From contig JAYRYZ010000019.1 of NCBI GenBank assembly GCA_041916775.1, positions 42,216-106,215 of the forward strand: 64,000 nucleotides of DNA, in the 5' to 3' direction. Source of the stretch: UBA2357 sp041916775 (GTDB taxonomy: Bacteria; Pseudomonadota; Gammaproteobacteria; Burkholderiales; Rhodocyclaceae). The translations under genes were made by a program, and so were the position numbers. This document shows, piece by piece, positions 25,718 to 34,918 of this stretch (position 1 is its first letter; each line of letters begins with the position of its first letter). The notes beneath the pieces are model-generated. The model made no database searches and had not been told where the DNA came from. It saw nothing but the letters and a program-made list of their open reading frames with translations.

Positions 25718-26503
25718 TCAGGCTTGCTTGCGGCGACGCAGCCCCATCATGCCGACCAGCGCGAGGCCAGCCAGCGCGAGGGAACCAGGCTCCGACACAT
25801 TGCTCGGCGGTGTGGGCGGTTTGATCGTGCCACCTACGCTCGCAACTTTGACATAGTCGTACTTGCCGCATACCTTGCTTCCGCCCGAGCCGGAACACGT
25901 GTTGAACCCCACCGTAGAGCCATTCCTTACGTCACCGGAGTTCACGCCAGAACCAGCAGCGAAACCACCCGCACCAATCAGCCAGAAACTGGAATAGGTG
26001 TTCTCGAATGTACCGCTCGTCGTGCCGAGGTTGACCGTGTTCGTACCGATGTTCGAATAGTTACCGATCAGCGTCCAACCGCTGCTAGTCAAATTCGAGA
26101 ACGTACCACCGGTCAGGCTGGTGCCGGCTGCATTGGTCGGGGTTCCTGCACCGGTGTAGGCAAGTACGAAGATGTCGGAGTCCGTCTGCGTCCAGTTGGC
26201 CTTCACCGTCTCAAGGCGAATCGCCTCGTCGAAGGACAGCATCGCGACTTCAAAGCCGTTGTAGTTGTCCAGCGCATGCTGGCCGTCGGAAGACGACTCG
26301 CCGCCGACGCCGATACCGCTACCGATCCAATATCCGACCGAAGTCTTGTAAATGCTCGAGCCGTTGTTGCTGGCTTTCCAGCCCGTGACCAAGGGCTCAT
26401 TGGAAGCGCTGTTCGTGAGCGTGTAATTGGTGACTGCGAACGCAGACACCGAGCCGGCGCACAGCACTGCGGCTGCAACTGTCTTGAGAATGACGGATTT
26501 CAT
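25718..26503 (-). CDS. PEP-CTERM surface protein (XDP1-like)
   Basis: 261 residues, secreted. Signal peptide 1-23 (ending VSAFA). A Ser/Thr/Gly/Asn-rich body lacks recognisable catalytic motifs and has one Cys pair (FNTCSGSGGSKVCGKYD). The C-terminus is an exosortase sorting signal: VSEPGS at 236-241, a hydrophobic stretch (about 242-255) and RRRK. Exosortase (EpsH/XrtA) would cleave here and hand the protein to the cell surface or extracellular matrix. The Gly/Ser-rich composition differs from its neighbours. It lies downstream of prsT on the same strand but has its own sigma-54-like promoter and a purine-rich AAGGGGG ribosome site. Confidence 0.87.
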   Translation of the reverse strand: MKSVILKTVAAAVLCAGSVSAFAVTNYTLTNSASNEPLVTGWKASNNGSSIYKTSVGYWIGSGIGVGGESSSDGQHALDNYNGFEVAMLSFDEAIRLETVKANWTQTDSDIFVLAYTGAGTPTNAAGTSLTGGTFSNLTSSGWTLIGNYSNIGTNTVNLGTTSGTFENTYSSFWLIGAGGFAAGSGVNSGDVRNGSTVGFNTCSGSGGSKVCGKYDYVKVASVGGTIKPPTPPSNVSEPGSLALAGLALVGMMGLRRRKQA

Positions 26504-26539
26504 TGTAACCCCCTTGAAACTTGAACTTTCCTTCTTACA

Positions 26540-26555
26540 AGCAATACTCGCGCCA
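26540..26555 (-). promoter_or_regulatory. Sigma-54 promoter of the PEP-CTERM gene
   Basis: On the minus strand: TGGCGCG-AGTA-TTGCT, against the consensus TGGCACG-N4-TTGCW; the invariant GG (-24) and GC (-12) are exactly 10 nt apart. It predicts a leader of about 25 nt. PEP-CTERM genes are known to be driven by RpoN with the PrsK/PrsR two-component system. Confidence 0.7.
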
Positions 26556-26634
26556 TAAAAATTATTCTATTGAATTCAGCAACATAAGAATCAAAGACAA
26601 GAAAAACCTCGAAACCTGTAAAGTTATCCGACAC

Positions 26635-29436
26635 TCAGAGCTGGCCCAGCAAGGCCTCTGCGTCCCGGACCCAGGGACCAGCCGGAGCCCCCTCGAGGGC
26701 TGCGCGCAGTTCCCCACGCGCCTCGTCCGTGCGCCCCAGCTTGGCTAGCGCGTAGCCCAGGTGCCAGCGGATCTCCGGCTCCTCCGGAGCGCGCAGACGC
26801 GCATCGCGCAGGTGGCGCAGGCCCTCGTCGAGGCGGCCGGCCCTGACGTAGGCCCAACCCAGCGTATCCACCACGCCCACATCAGCCGGGGCCAGGGCGT
26901 AGGCCTTCTCGGCCACCGCAACGGGATCGCCCTCGCCCATCGTGATGAGGACGTTCGCGAGGTTGTTGAGCACGTTCGCACTGGCCTTGCCGTCGGCCAC
27001 GAGCTGCTCGTATTCCTTGCGCGCGGCTGTCCAATTGGCGTCCCGCACCCTGAGTTCGGCCAGCATCTCTCGGGCACGCGCGTCGTCACCATGCTTCCCG
27101 ATCCAGGCCTGGACATCCGCCACCACCGACTCAGGTCGCCCCAGCACCACTGCCATGCTCGCGCGCCGGTGCAGCAGGTCGAACGAGGGGTCAAGCCGGA
27201 AGGCCTGGAGGTACACCTTCTCGGCCTCCGCATACTGCTTACGCCTCACCGCAAAATCGCCTTGCAGGCGCAAGGCACTCGGCCGCCCGGGATGCATTGA
27301 CTGCAGCATCGCGAGCTTTTCCTTGACGATCTCCCCATCGACCTTTGCGTCCGCAAGCGCAGCCTCGACATCGAGAACAAGCGCGACCTCGTCGCTGGGC
27401 CTGCCCTGGATGGCCTTCTGCGCCGCGTAGGACGCTTCGCCGGGAGCGCCGGCCTGCAGCTGTAGATAGCCGATGCGTACCAGCACCGGGGCGTCGAAGC
27501 CGGCGAGCCGGGTCATGTCGCGCAGGGTCTGCTGTGCGGCGCGCTGGTCTCCGACACGGATGTGGGACTCCGCCAACGCCTCGAGCACCCCGAGATCGGT
27601 ATTGCGGCGAGCGGCGAGCGCCTTGGCAGCCTCCAGCGCGCCGGCGTGCTCCCCACTGGCCGCCTTCGCACGGATGAGCGCGAGACCCGCCAAAACATCG
27701 TCCGGCCGCTCCGCGACCGCCTTCTCGAACCAGCGGATCGCCTCGTCAAGGTTGCCGAGGCGCTGCTCCAGCAGCCCGGATTCGTACATCGCGACCGGGT
27801 CGGCGCGATTCTTCCTGAGCATCTCGGCATACAGCGCGCGTGCCGGCTCGGGTCGGCCCTCGGCGATATCCAGGCGCGCGAGGTTGAGGCGCACCGAAAG
27901 GTAATCCGGCTGGATCTTCAAAGCGTTGTCGAACGCAGCGCGTGCCCCTGCGGCGTCTCCATTCGCGAGCCGTATGGTACCGAGCAGATTGAACGCAAGC
28001 GGATTGCCGGGCGCAGCCTCGGCGGCACGCTGCGCAACCACGAGCGCGCCTTTCGCGTCACCGCTGCGCAGCATGGTGTTGGCCAGAGCATTCGCCACCA
28101 CGGCATCGCCGGGCGCCTTGTCGAAGGCGATCTGCAGATCGCGCGTGGCACCCACCACATCGCCCTCGGCGAGACGGCTGAAGCCGAGCATCGCCTTGGC
28201 ATCCACACCGCCGGACTGGGCCGCCTGCTCGAGGTATTCGCTGGCCTTGGCGTAGCGTCGCTGGGCCAGATTGATGCGCCCGAGCAGGTAGAGGGCCTGC
28301 GTATCGGCTGGCTGCAGTCGCAGCACATGCTCCAGGAGACCGGTGGCGCGGGCGTAGTCCTTCATCTCGAAGTTGATCGACGCGAGCAACTTGCGCGCGC
28401 CGAGGTTGTTCGGATAGCGCGACACGATCGCATCGAGGTAGGCCTTGGCCTTTTCGAGTTGCCCACCCGCATGATGCGCGAGCGCACCGACCATCAGCAG
28501 TTGCTCGTGGCCTGCGACCCACTCCGGCGGCAAGGCGTCGACCAGGCCGGCAGCCTCCGCGAGGTGCTTGCGCGCAGTGGCGGAATCCCCCCTGCGCTCC
28601 GCAAGCAAGGCCAACAGATAGGATGCGCGTGGCTCCACCGGCCCGCCCTGGGTAGCGGTCAGGGATGCCTCGGCCTCGTCGTTGCGCCCGAGATCGACGA
28701 GAATGCCGGCGCGCGCCACCACCGCGTCGATCAGCCCGGGATCGAGTTCGATCGCCCGCTCGTAGTCCTGCAAGGCAGCGGTGAGGTCACCCTCCGCATG
28801 CGCAACCGAGCCACGCGCGTTATAGGCCGGAGCATGTTGGGCGCCCTTCTGCACCGCAAGTTCGGCCCGCTCGCGCGCCAACGCCAGCTCACCGCTACCG
28901 ATCAGCATCGGCACCTCGGCGGCAAGCGGCAGCGGTGACTCCGGGTTCAAGGCGCGCGCCTCGGCGAAGCTGCGCGCGGCATCGCTCCGCTGCCCCAGCG
29001 CCGCGTGCGCGATACCGCGCAGGGTGAGGAGTTCCAGGCGTATCGAGCTGGGGAGGCCGTCTGCAGGGAGCGTATCGAGCAGGACCTTGCCGCGCCCCTG
29101 CAGCAGATAGATGCGCGCCAGCGGCACCGCCACCTCGGCACGGTTGACGCCGAGCCGCAAAGCCTCACGGAACGCCACCTCGGCAGGGCCGACATCGCCC
29201 TCGCTGAGGTAGGCGCGCGCAAGCAGGAGGTTTGCCGCCAGCATGTTCCGGTCCTGCTGCAGCGCGTTCTTGAGCTGGATGATGGCACCGGGCATGTCCC
29301 GGGCTTCAAAGCGCTTCAGCCCATCCTCGTAGAAGCGGCTCGCTGCCGCCGAGTCGGCATGCGCAGCGAAAGGCAGAAGCGCGCCGGTGAGGCTCGCGAC
29401 GAGCGTGAATGCGAATCTGCGCGTGGCCTTCTTCAT
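26635..29436 (-). CDS. prsT: PEP-CTERM system TPR-repeat protein PrsT
   Basis: 933 residues. Signal peptide (1-26, MKKATRRFAFTLVASLTGAL...AHA) followed by roughly 20 or more tetratricopeptide repeats over the whole length, such as GAIIQLKNALQQDRNMLAANLLLA and GAFFNALKIQP-like units. This is the long TPR lipo/periplasmic protein found with exosortase systems and exopolysaccharide loci (TIGR02917-type). It likely scaffolds export or surface assembly. The ATG at 29436 starts the signal peptide; an in-frame ATG at 29463 would add 9 residues. No exosortase, prsK or prsR is in the window. It is directly upstream of a PEP-CTERM gene, which supports the call. Confidence 0.88.
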   Translation of the reverse strand: MKKATRRFAFTLVASLTGALLPFAAHADSAAASRFYEDGLKRFEARDMPGAIIQLKNALQQDRNMLAANLLLARAYLSEGDVGPAEVAFREALRLGVNRAEVAVPLARIYLLQGRGKVLLDTLPADGLPSSIRLELLTLRGIAHAALGQRSDAARSFAEARALNPESPLPLAAEVPMLIGSGELALARERAELAVQKGAQHAPAYNARGSVAHAEGDLTAALQDYERAIELDPGLIDAVVARAGILVDLGRNDEAEASLTATQGGPVEPRASYLLALLAERRGDSATARKHLAEAAGLVDALPPEWVAGHEQLLMVGALAHHAGGQLEKAKAYLDAIVSRYPNNLGARKLLASINFEMKDYARATGLLEHVLRLQPADTQALYLLGRINLAQRRYAKASEYLEQAAQSGGVDAKAMLGFSRLAEGDVVGATRDLQIAFDKAPGDAVVANALANTMLRSGDAKGALVVAQRAAEAAPGNPLAFNLLGTIRLANGDAAGARAAFDNALKIQPDYLSVRLNLARLDIAEGRPEPARALYAEMLRKNRADPVAMYESGLLEQRLGNLDEAIRWFEKAVAERPDDVLAGLALIRAKAASGEHAGALEAAKALAARRNTDLGVLEALAESHIRVGDQRAAQQTLRDMTRLAGFDAPVLVRIGYLQLQAGAPGEASYAAQKAIQGRPSDEVALVLDVEAALADAKVDGEIVKEKLAMLQSMHPGRPSALRLQGDFAVRRKQYAEAEKVYLQAFRLDPSFDLLHRRASMAVVLGRPESVVADVQAWIGKHGDDARAREMLAELRVRDANWTAARKEYEQLVADGKASANVLNNLANVLITMGEGDPVAVAEKAYALAPADVGVVDTLGWAYVRAGRLDEGLRHLRDARLRAPEEPEIRWHLGYALAKLGRTDEARGELRAALEGAPAGPWVRDAEALLGQL

Positions 29437-29489
29437 GGCTTCTGGGCACCTCGATCGGGTCATATGCGGACGTCACGACAGCAGCCTGC

Positions 29490-29504
29490 GCATCAGGCAC
29501 GCCA
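29490..29504 (-). promoter_or_regulatory. Candidate sigma-54 promoter of prsT
   Basis: On the minus strand: TGGCGTG-CCTG-ATGC, with GG and GC at the correct 10-nt spacing, 54 nt before the prsT start. It resembles the promoter of the adjacent PEP-CTERM gene (both ATGGCGYG-N4-WTGC). A TATAAT-like box at about 29533-29538 is an alternative without a matching -35. Confidence 0.48.
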
Positions 29505-29710
29505 TCACGACGGGGCGATATCGGGACGTGATTATATGTGCGGACAACGGTCAAGCCCGTGACATTCCCCCTTTACCTGCGGCTTTCCACAACCCACAGC
29601 CCGAAGCGGGCGGGATAGAATCCGCTCACCCAGCCTTCGCGAAGCAACCATCAGGAAGAAATGCCGCGCGCGCCCGAAGTCACGGATGTCGCCCGACGCC
29701 CCACCTGCCG

Positions 29711-30619
29711 ATGAAACCCTCCACCCGCCTGCTGCGCCTGTTGCTGTACATTGGCAGCCTGCTTGCGCTGCTGCCTGGCCATGCCCGGTCGGCTCAGGAC
29801 GGCGCGCTCGAACGCATCCTCGCACGCGGCGAGATCCTCCTGGGGCACCGTGAATCCTCGGTGCCGTTCTCCTATTACGGAGAGGACGGCACGGTGCAGG
29901 GCTACTCGCACGAGCTCGCGCTGCACGTGGTTTCCGCGATCCGGCTGCACCTCGACAAACCCGACCTGCCGGTGCGGCTCGTGCCGGTCACGCCGCTGAA
30001 CCGCATCGCACGCATGCGGGCGGGCGCGATCGACCTGGAGTGCGGCTCCACCACGCACAATCAGCAGCGCGCGCGCCAGGTGGGGTTCTCGAACACGATC
30101 TTCATCATCGGCACCCGCCTGCTCACCGGCCGCCACTCGGGGATTCACGACTACGCAGACCTTGCCGGGCGGCGGGTGGTGACCACCGCGGGCACCACCT
30201 CGGAACGCCTGCTGCGCCAGATGCAGCAGGAGCAGCAGCTTGCCATGACGCTGATCACGCGGCCGGATCACCGCGAGAGCTTTCTCACGCTGGAACGTGG
30301 CGAGGCCGACGCGTTCATGATGGACGACGCGCTACTGTATGGAGAGCTCGCCAAGGCAAAGGACCCCTCTGCGTGGGTGGTCACGGGTGCGCCACGCTCC
30401 TTCGAGGCCTATGCCTGCATGCTGCCGGCGCGCGATCCGGCCTTCAAGCGCGTCGTCGACCAGGCCCTGCACGAGCTCATGACCCGGGGCGAGGCGGAGC
30501 GCATCTATCGCCGCTGGTTCACCCAGCCCCTCCCGGGTAGCGGGCTGAACCTCAACTTCCCGCTTTCGGATGCGATGAAGGCGCTCTACCGCGCGCCCAA
30601 CGACAGGCCCTTCCAATGA
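29711..30619 (+). CDS. Glutamate/aspartate-type ABC transporter substrate-binding protein
   Basis: 302 residues, periplasmic (family 3 solute-binding protein). Signal peptide about 1-26 (ending GHARS-AQD). The body contains GHRESSVPFSYYGEDG, IDLECGSTTHN, VGFSNTIFIIGTRLL and the C-terminal FPLSDAMKALYRAPNDRP, which match GltI-like glutamate/aspartate binders. No permease or ATPase genes follow; instead the stop overlaps an asparaginase gene by 4 nt. The start at 29711 places the signal peptide correctly; a TAGAAT box is at 29616-29621. Confidence 0.87.
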   Translation: MKPSTRLLRLLLYIGSLLALLPGHARSAQDGALERILARGEILLGHRESSVPFSYYGEDGTVQGYSHELALHVVSAIRLHLDKPDLPVRLVPVTPLNRIARMRAGAIDLECGSTTHNQQRARQVGFSNTIFIIGTRLLTGRHSGIHDYADLAGRRVVTTAGTTSERLLRQMQQEQQLAMTLITRPDHRESFLTLERGEADAFMMDDALLYGELAKAKDPSAWVVTGAPRSFEAYACMLPARDPAFKRVVDQALHELMTRGEAERIYRRWFTQPLPGSGLNLNFPLSDAMKALYRAPNDRPFQ

Positions 30620-31557
30620 CGACGATCGCCCTTCTCGCCACTGGCGGCACCATCGCCGGCGCCTCGGCCAGCGCCACCGACACTCAGGGCTATGCGGCCG
30701 GCAGCCTGGGCGCGGAAGCCTTGCTCGACGCGGTGCCGGAACTTCGCCAGATCGCCGACTTCCGCATCGAGCAGGTGTTCAACCTCGACAGCAAGGACAT
30801 GGGCCCGCCGCACTGGCTGACGCTGGCCGCGCGGGTACGTGCGTGCGCGGCCGACCCCGCCATCGACGCGATCCTGATCACCCACGGCACCGACACGATG
30901 GAGGAGACCGCGTTCTTCCTCGATGCGGTGGTCGACACCGACAAGCCGGTGGTGCTCACCGGCGCAATGCGCCCGGCCACAGCGCTCTCCGCCGACGGCC
31001 CGATGAACCTGCTCGATGCGGCCCTCGTGTGCGCCACCCCGGCCAGCCGCGGGCGGGGCGTGCTGCAGGTGTTCGGCAAGACGGTGTTCCGCGCCAGCAC
31101 GCTGCGCAAGTGCCACACCGACCGGCTCGACGCGTTCGACGGCGAGATCTGCGCACGCATCGAGGGTACGACGCCGCGCTTTCTCGCGCCTGCATCGGCA
31201 CGCGATGCATCGACAGCCGCCCTTCCGGCGAGCCTGCCCCGGGTGGAGGTGCTGTATCCGGCCGCGGGCGCGGCGCCCGACCTCGTCGACGCGGTGATCG
31301 CGCTGGGGGTGAAGGGCATCGTGCTGGCACTGCCCGGCAACGGCAGCCTCTCCGCTGGCTGGGAGACCGCGGTCACGCAGGCGGTGGCACAGGGCGTCCC
31401 GGTGGTGCGCGCCTCGCGCTGCGGACACGGCCCGGTGTCGGCCCTCACGGTAGACGCGCGCTGCGGCAGCCGCCCTGCGGGGCCGCTGTCGCCCGCCGCG
31501 GCACGCGTGGCGCTGATGCTGGAACTGGCGGGCGTGCGGCCGTTTCAGAGCGCGTAG
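30616..31557 (+). CDS. L-asparaginase
   Basis: 313 residues. Hydrolyses asparagine (and possibly glutamine) to the acid plus ammonia. Both catalytic Thr motifs are visible: LLATGGTIAGA (Thr near residue 12) and ITHGTDTMEET (Thr near residue 93 with Asp), plus TGAMRPATALSADGPMN. There is no signal peptide, unlike periplasmic E. coli AnsB, so it should be cytoplasmic. Translationally coupled to the upstream binding protein. The 3' end overlaps the convergent cysB by 13 nt. Confidence 0.92.
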   Translation: MTTIALLATGGTIAGASASATDTQGYAAGSLGAEALLDAVPELRQIADFRIEQVFNLDSKDMGPPHWLTLAARVRACAADPAIDAILITHGTDTMEETAFFLDAVVDTDKPVVLTGAMRPATALSADGPMNLLDAALVCATPASRGRGVLQVFGKTVFRASTLRKCHTDRLDAFDGEICARIEGTTPRFLAPASARDASTAALPASLPRVEVLYPAAGAAPDLVDAVIALGVKGIVLALPGNGSLSAGWETAVTQAVAQGVPVVRASRCGHGPVSALTVDARCGSRPAGPLSPAAARVALMLELAGVRPFQSA

Positions 31558-32486
31558 TCCTCACCCTTGCCGGCCAGGGCGATATCGACCATGCGCCGGT
31601 TCAGGTGCGGCGCAAAGCGCTCGATGAAGTCGTACACATAGCCGCGCAAGTAGGCATTGCGGCGCAGACCGATGCGGGTCGTGCTGGATTCGAACAGGTG
31701 CGACGCATCCACCATGCCCAGCCGCCGGTCCTCAGCGGGGTCGTAGGCCATGCGCGCAAGGATGCCGATACCCAGATCCATCGCCACGTAGGTCTTGATC
31801 ACGTCGGAGTCGATCGCGGTGAGCACCACGTTGGCCTTCAGCCCGCGGCCGAGGAAGGCCTTGTTGATCAGGCTGCGGCCGGTGAAGGCGTCGTCGTAGG
31901 TGATGAGCGGGTAGCGCGCGATCGCCTCCAGCGTCAGCGGCTGTTCAGCCAGAATGGGGTGGCGCTGGGTCGCGACGATGCAACGGTTCCATTGGTAGCA
32001 AGGCAGCATGACGAGGTCGGCGTAGTCGCCGATCGCCTCGGTGGCGATCGCGAGATCCGCCTCGCCCGCAAGCGCCATCTCGCACACCTGGCGCGGGTTG
32101 CCTTGGTGCAGTTCCAGTTTCACGCCCGGATAGCGCGCGACGAAGGCCTTGATCACTGCGGGCAGCGCATAGCGCGCCTGGGTGTGGGTGGTGGCGATGG
32201 AAAGCCGCCCGACCGCCTCGCGGCTGAACTCGTCGCCCACCTGGCGCAGGTTGTCCATGTCGCGCAGCATGCGCTCGGCGATTGCGAGCACATGTCGCCC
32301 GGGTTCGGTGATATCGATCAGGCGCTTGCCGTGGCGCACGAAGATCTCCACACCCAGTTCCGCCTCGAACTGGCGGATCTGCTTGGAAACCCCCGGTTGC
32401 GACGTAAACAAGGCCTCGGCAGCCTCGGACACGTTGAGCCCGCAGCGGGCGACCTCATGCACATAGCGCAACTGTTGCAGATTCAT
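31545..32486 (-). CDS. cysB: LysR-family regulator CysB
   Basis: 313 residues. N-terminal winged helix (about 1-60, MNLQQLRYVHEVA...LFTSQPGVSKQIRQFE) and an effector-binding domain with the CysB signature THTQARYALP (sulfate/O-acetylserine site) and GIGILARMAYDP. CysB activates cysteine biosynthesis genes when N-acetylserine accumulates. It is divergent from the cysI-DUF934-cysHDN cluster across 208 bp, the expected arrangement for local control. Confidence 0.92.
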   Translation of the reverse strand: MNLQQLRYVHEVARCGLNVSEAAEALFTSQPGVSKQIRQFEAELGVEIFVRHGKRLIDITEPGRHVLAIAERMLRDMDNLRQVGDEFSREAVGRLSIATTHTQARYALPAVIKAFVARYPGVKLELHQGNPRQVCEMALAGEADLAIATEAIGDYADLVMLPCYQWNRCIVATQRHPILAEQPLTLEAIARYPLITYDDAFTGRSLINKAFLGRGLKANVVLTAIDSDVIKTYVAMDLGIGILARMAYDPAEDRRLGMVDASHLFESSTTRIGLRRNAYLRGYVYDFIERFAPHLNRRMVDIALAGKGEDYAL

Positions 32487-32563
32487 GGCTTTGCAGGACT
32501 CTTAATAACTTTTGCTTCTTAAAGTCTAACGTAGATCCGATTCTTGCGCCTAAGGTCGACCGC

Positions 32564-32569
32564 TACAAT
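32564..32569 (+). promoter_or_regulatory. Candidate -10 box of the cysI operon
   Basis: TACAAT, 125 nt upstream of cysI, with TTCTTG 17 nt before it as a poor -35. An AT-rich stretch (about 32500-32527, CTTAATAAC then TTCTTAAAG) lies between this box and cysB and is a plausible CysB site; this is inferred from position only. Confidence 0.35.
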
Positions 32570-32694
32570 GCGGCCCTCGGCTTTGGATCCGCGTTCCGCA
32601 TTGCAACAACCGCCAACTTCGACAGCAAGCTTGGCGACTGCGCCGCAGCGCCCCTCCATTGCACCGCCAGCCAGCCTCACAGCGAGAACCCGAC

Positions 32695-34386
32695 ATGTAC
32701 CAATACGACGAATACGACCAGCGCATCGTGGATGAGCGCGTCGCCCAGTTCGCCGACCAGACCCGCCGCTACCTGGCGGGGGAACTCAGCGAGGACGAGT
32801 TCCGCCCGCTGCGCCTGCAGAACGGCCTGTATGTACAGCGCTACGCGCCGATGCTGCGCGTGGCCGTACCCTACGGCAACCTGCGCGCCGACCAGCTGCG
32901 CATGCTGGGCCATATCGCGCGCCGCTACGACAAGGGCTACGCGCACATCAGCACGCGCCAGAACATCCAGTTCAACTGGCCGAAGCTGGAGGTGGTACCG
33001 GAGATCCTCGGCCTGCTCGCGAGCGTGCAGATGCACGCGATCCAGACATCGGGCAACTGCATCCGCAATGTCACCGCCGACCCCTTCGCCGGCGTCGCGG
33101 GCGACGAGCACATCGATCCGCGCCCGTGGTGCGAGATCATCCGCCAGTGGAGCACCTTCCACCCCGAGTTCGCCTATCTGCCGCGCAAGTTCAAGATTGC
33201 GGTGAATGGTGCAGCGCATGATCGCGCAATCATCCGCGCCCACGACATCGGCCTTGACCTGGTGCGCAATGGGGCGGGCGAAACCGGCTTCCGCGTGCTG
33301 GTCGGCGGTGGGCTCGGGCGCACCCCGATCATCGGCGAGGAGGTTTCCGGCTTCGTGCCCTGGCAGCAGATCCTGAACTACTGCGAGGCCATCCTGCGCG
33401 TCTACAACCTGCACGGTCGGCGCGACAACGCCTACAAGGCGCGCATCAAGATCCTCGTCAAGGCGCTGGGCGTCGAGGAATTCGCGCGTCAGGTGGATGC
33501 CGAGTTCGCCTACCTCAAGGACGGCCCGTCCACCCTCACCGAGGCGGAGATCGCGCGCGTGGCACGCCGCTTCACCGACCCGGTGCTGCCGGCGATTCCG
33601 GCCGAGGACGCCGGCTTCGACGCAAAGCGCGCCGAGGACAAGGCCTTTGCCAACTGGCTGAAGCGCAACGTGCGCGAGCACAAGCAGCCGGGCTACGCCA
33701 ATGTGGTGCTGTCGCTGAAGACCCACGGCGAGGCACCGGGCGACATCACCGCCGATCAGTTCGACATCGTCGCCGATCTCGCCGAGCGTTTCAGCTTCGG
33801 CGAGGCGCGCAGCACCCACGAGCAGAACCTCGTGCTCGCGAGCGTGCGCAAGGCGGATCTTCACGACCTGTGGCAAGCGGCCCGCGCCGCCGGGCTGGCG
33901 ACACCGAACATCGGGCTGCTCACCGACATCATCTCCTGCCCGGGCGGCGACTTCTGTGCGCTGGCGAACGCCAAGTCCATCCCGATCGCCACCGCGATCC
34001 AGGCGCGCTTCGACGACCTCGACTACCTGCACGACATCGGCGACATCGAGCTCAACATCTCCGGCTGCATGAACGCCTGTGGTCACCACCACGTCGGCCA
34101 CATCGGCGTGCTCGGCGTCGACAAGAACGGCGAGGAGTGGTACCAGGTGACGATTGGCGGCGATCAGGGCAACGACGCCGCGCTCGGCAAGGTCATCGGC
34201 CCGTCCTTCGCCGCGGCCGAGATGCCGGACGTGGTGAGTTCGCTGATCGACACTTACATCGACAACCGCCACCCCGACGAGCGCTTCATCGACACCGTCC
34301 GACGCATCGGCGTGGAGCCGTTCAAGACGCGCGTCTATGCGGAACGCAACGCACGCAAGGAACAGAAGGAGCTGACCCATGGCTGA
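32695..34386 (+). CDS. cysI: Assimilatory sulfite reductase hemoprotein subunit
   Basis: 563 residues. Six-electron reduction of sulfite to sulfide at a coupled siroheme/4Fe-4S site. Two ferredoxin-like halves are present; the cluster cysteines are in ISCPGGDFCALA and SGCMNACGHHH (Cx5C...Cx3C), and siroheme-binding basic residues are in HISTRQNIQFN. No flavoprotein cysJ is present, so electrons may come from ferredoxin or another donor. The MYQYDEYDQ start at 32695 is the family start. The 3' end overlaps the DUF934 gene by 8 nt. Confidence 0.93.
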   Translation: MYQYDEYDQRIVDERVAQFADQTRRYLAGELSEDEFRPLRLQNGLYVQRYAPMLRVAVPYGNLRADQLRMLGHIARRYDKGYAHISTRQNIQFNWPKLEVVPEILGLLASVQMHAIQTSGNCIRNVTADPFAGVAGDEHIDPRPWCEIIRQWSTFHPEFAYLPRKFKIAVNGAAHDRAIIRAHDIGLDLVRNGAGETGFRVLVGGGLGRTPIIGEEVSGFVPWQQILNYCEAILRVYNLHGRRDNAYKARIKILVKALGVEEFARQVDAEFAYLKDGPSTLTEAEIARVARRFTDPVLPAIPAEDAGFDAKRAEDKAFANWLKRNVREHKQPGYANVVLSLKTHGEAPGDITADQFDIVADLAERFSFGEARSTHEQNLVLASVRKADLHDLWQAARAAGLATPNIGLLTDIISCPGGDFCALANAKSIPIATAIQARFDDLDYLHDIGDIELNISGCMNACGHHHVGHIGVLGVDKNGEEWYQVTIGGDQGNDAALGKVIGPSFAAAEMPDVVSSLIDTYIDNRHPDERFIDTVRRIGVEPFKTRVYAERNARKEQKELTHG

Positions 34387-34918
34387 TCTCATCAGGAACG
34401 GTGCCATCGTCGCGGATGGCCACAGCGTGCTGCACCTGGCCGAAGGCGACGACCCGGCGACGGTGGCGCTGCCCGACACCCCGGTGATCGTGCCGCTCGC
34501 GGTGTGGCAGGCGCAGCGCGACGCGCTGCTCGCACGCGCCGAAACAGGCGACGTGGGCGTGTGGCTCGCGGGCGATGCCGACCCCGGCGTGCTCGCGGAC
34601 GACCTGCCGCGCCTGCAACTCGTCGCGGTGCACTTCCCCAAGTTCGCCGATGGGCGCGGCTACTCCATCGCCACGCTGCTGCGCACCCGTTACCGCTACA
34701 CCCGCGAGCTGCGCGCGATCGGCGACGTGCTGCGCGATCAGTTCTTCTATTACGCGCGCTGCGGCTTCGACGCACTGCAACCGCCGGCGGGCAAGTACAC
34801 GCCCGAGCAATTGCAGGCTGCGCTCGCGAGCCTCAGGGATTTCTCCGAGCCCTACCAGGGCGCGGTCGACCGCCCGGAGCCCCTGTTCCGCCGCGGCGTG
34901 CGCGGGGTGGCGGCATGA
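34379..34918 (+). CDS. DUF934 protein of the sulfate assimilation cluster
   Basis: 179 residues, cytoplasmic. Matches the DUF934 family, which is almost always found between cysI and cysH in betaproteobacteria; function unproven, perhaps an electron-transfer or stability partner of CysI. Visible conserved stretch: VAVHFPKFADGRGYSIATLLRTRY around residues 81-104, then DVLRDQFFYYARCGFDAL. Overlaps both neighbours (8 nt with cysI, 4 nt with cysH), so it is translated as part of the operon. Confidence 0.9.
   Translation: MADLIRNGAIVADGHSVLHLAEGDDPATVALPDTPVIVPLAVWQAQRDALLARAETGDVGVWLAGDADPGVLADDLPRLQLVAVHFPKFADGRGYSIATLLRTRYRYTRELRAIGDVLRDQFFYYARCGFDALQPPAGKYTPEQLQAALASLRDFSEPYQGAVDRPEPLFRRGVRGVAA

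Noticed and set aside
29533..29538. TATAAT-like box on the minus strand upstream of prsT
   Set aside because: The nearest -35-like sequence (TTGACC) is only 12 nt away; the sigma-54-like site closer to the gene fits better.
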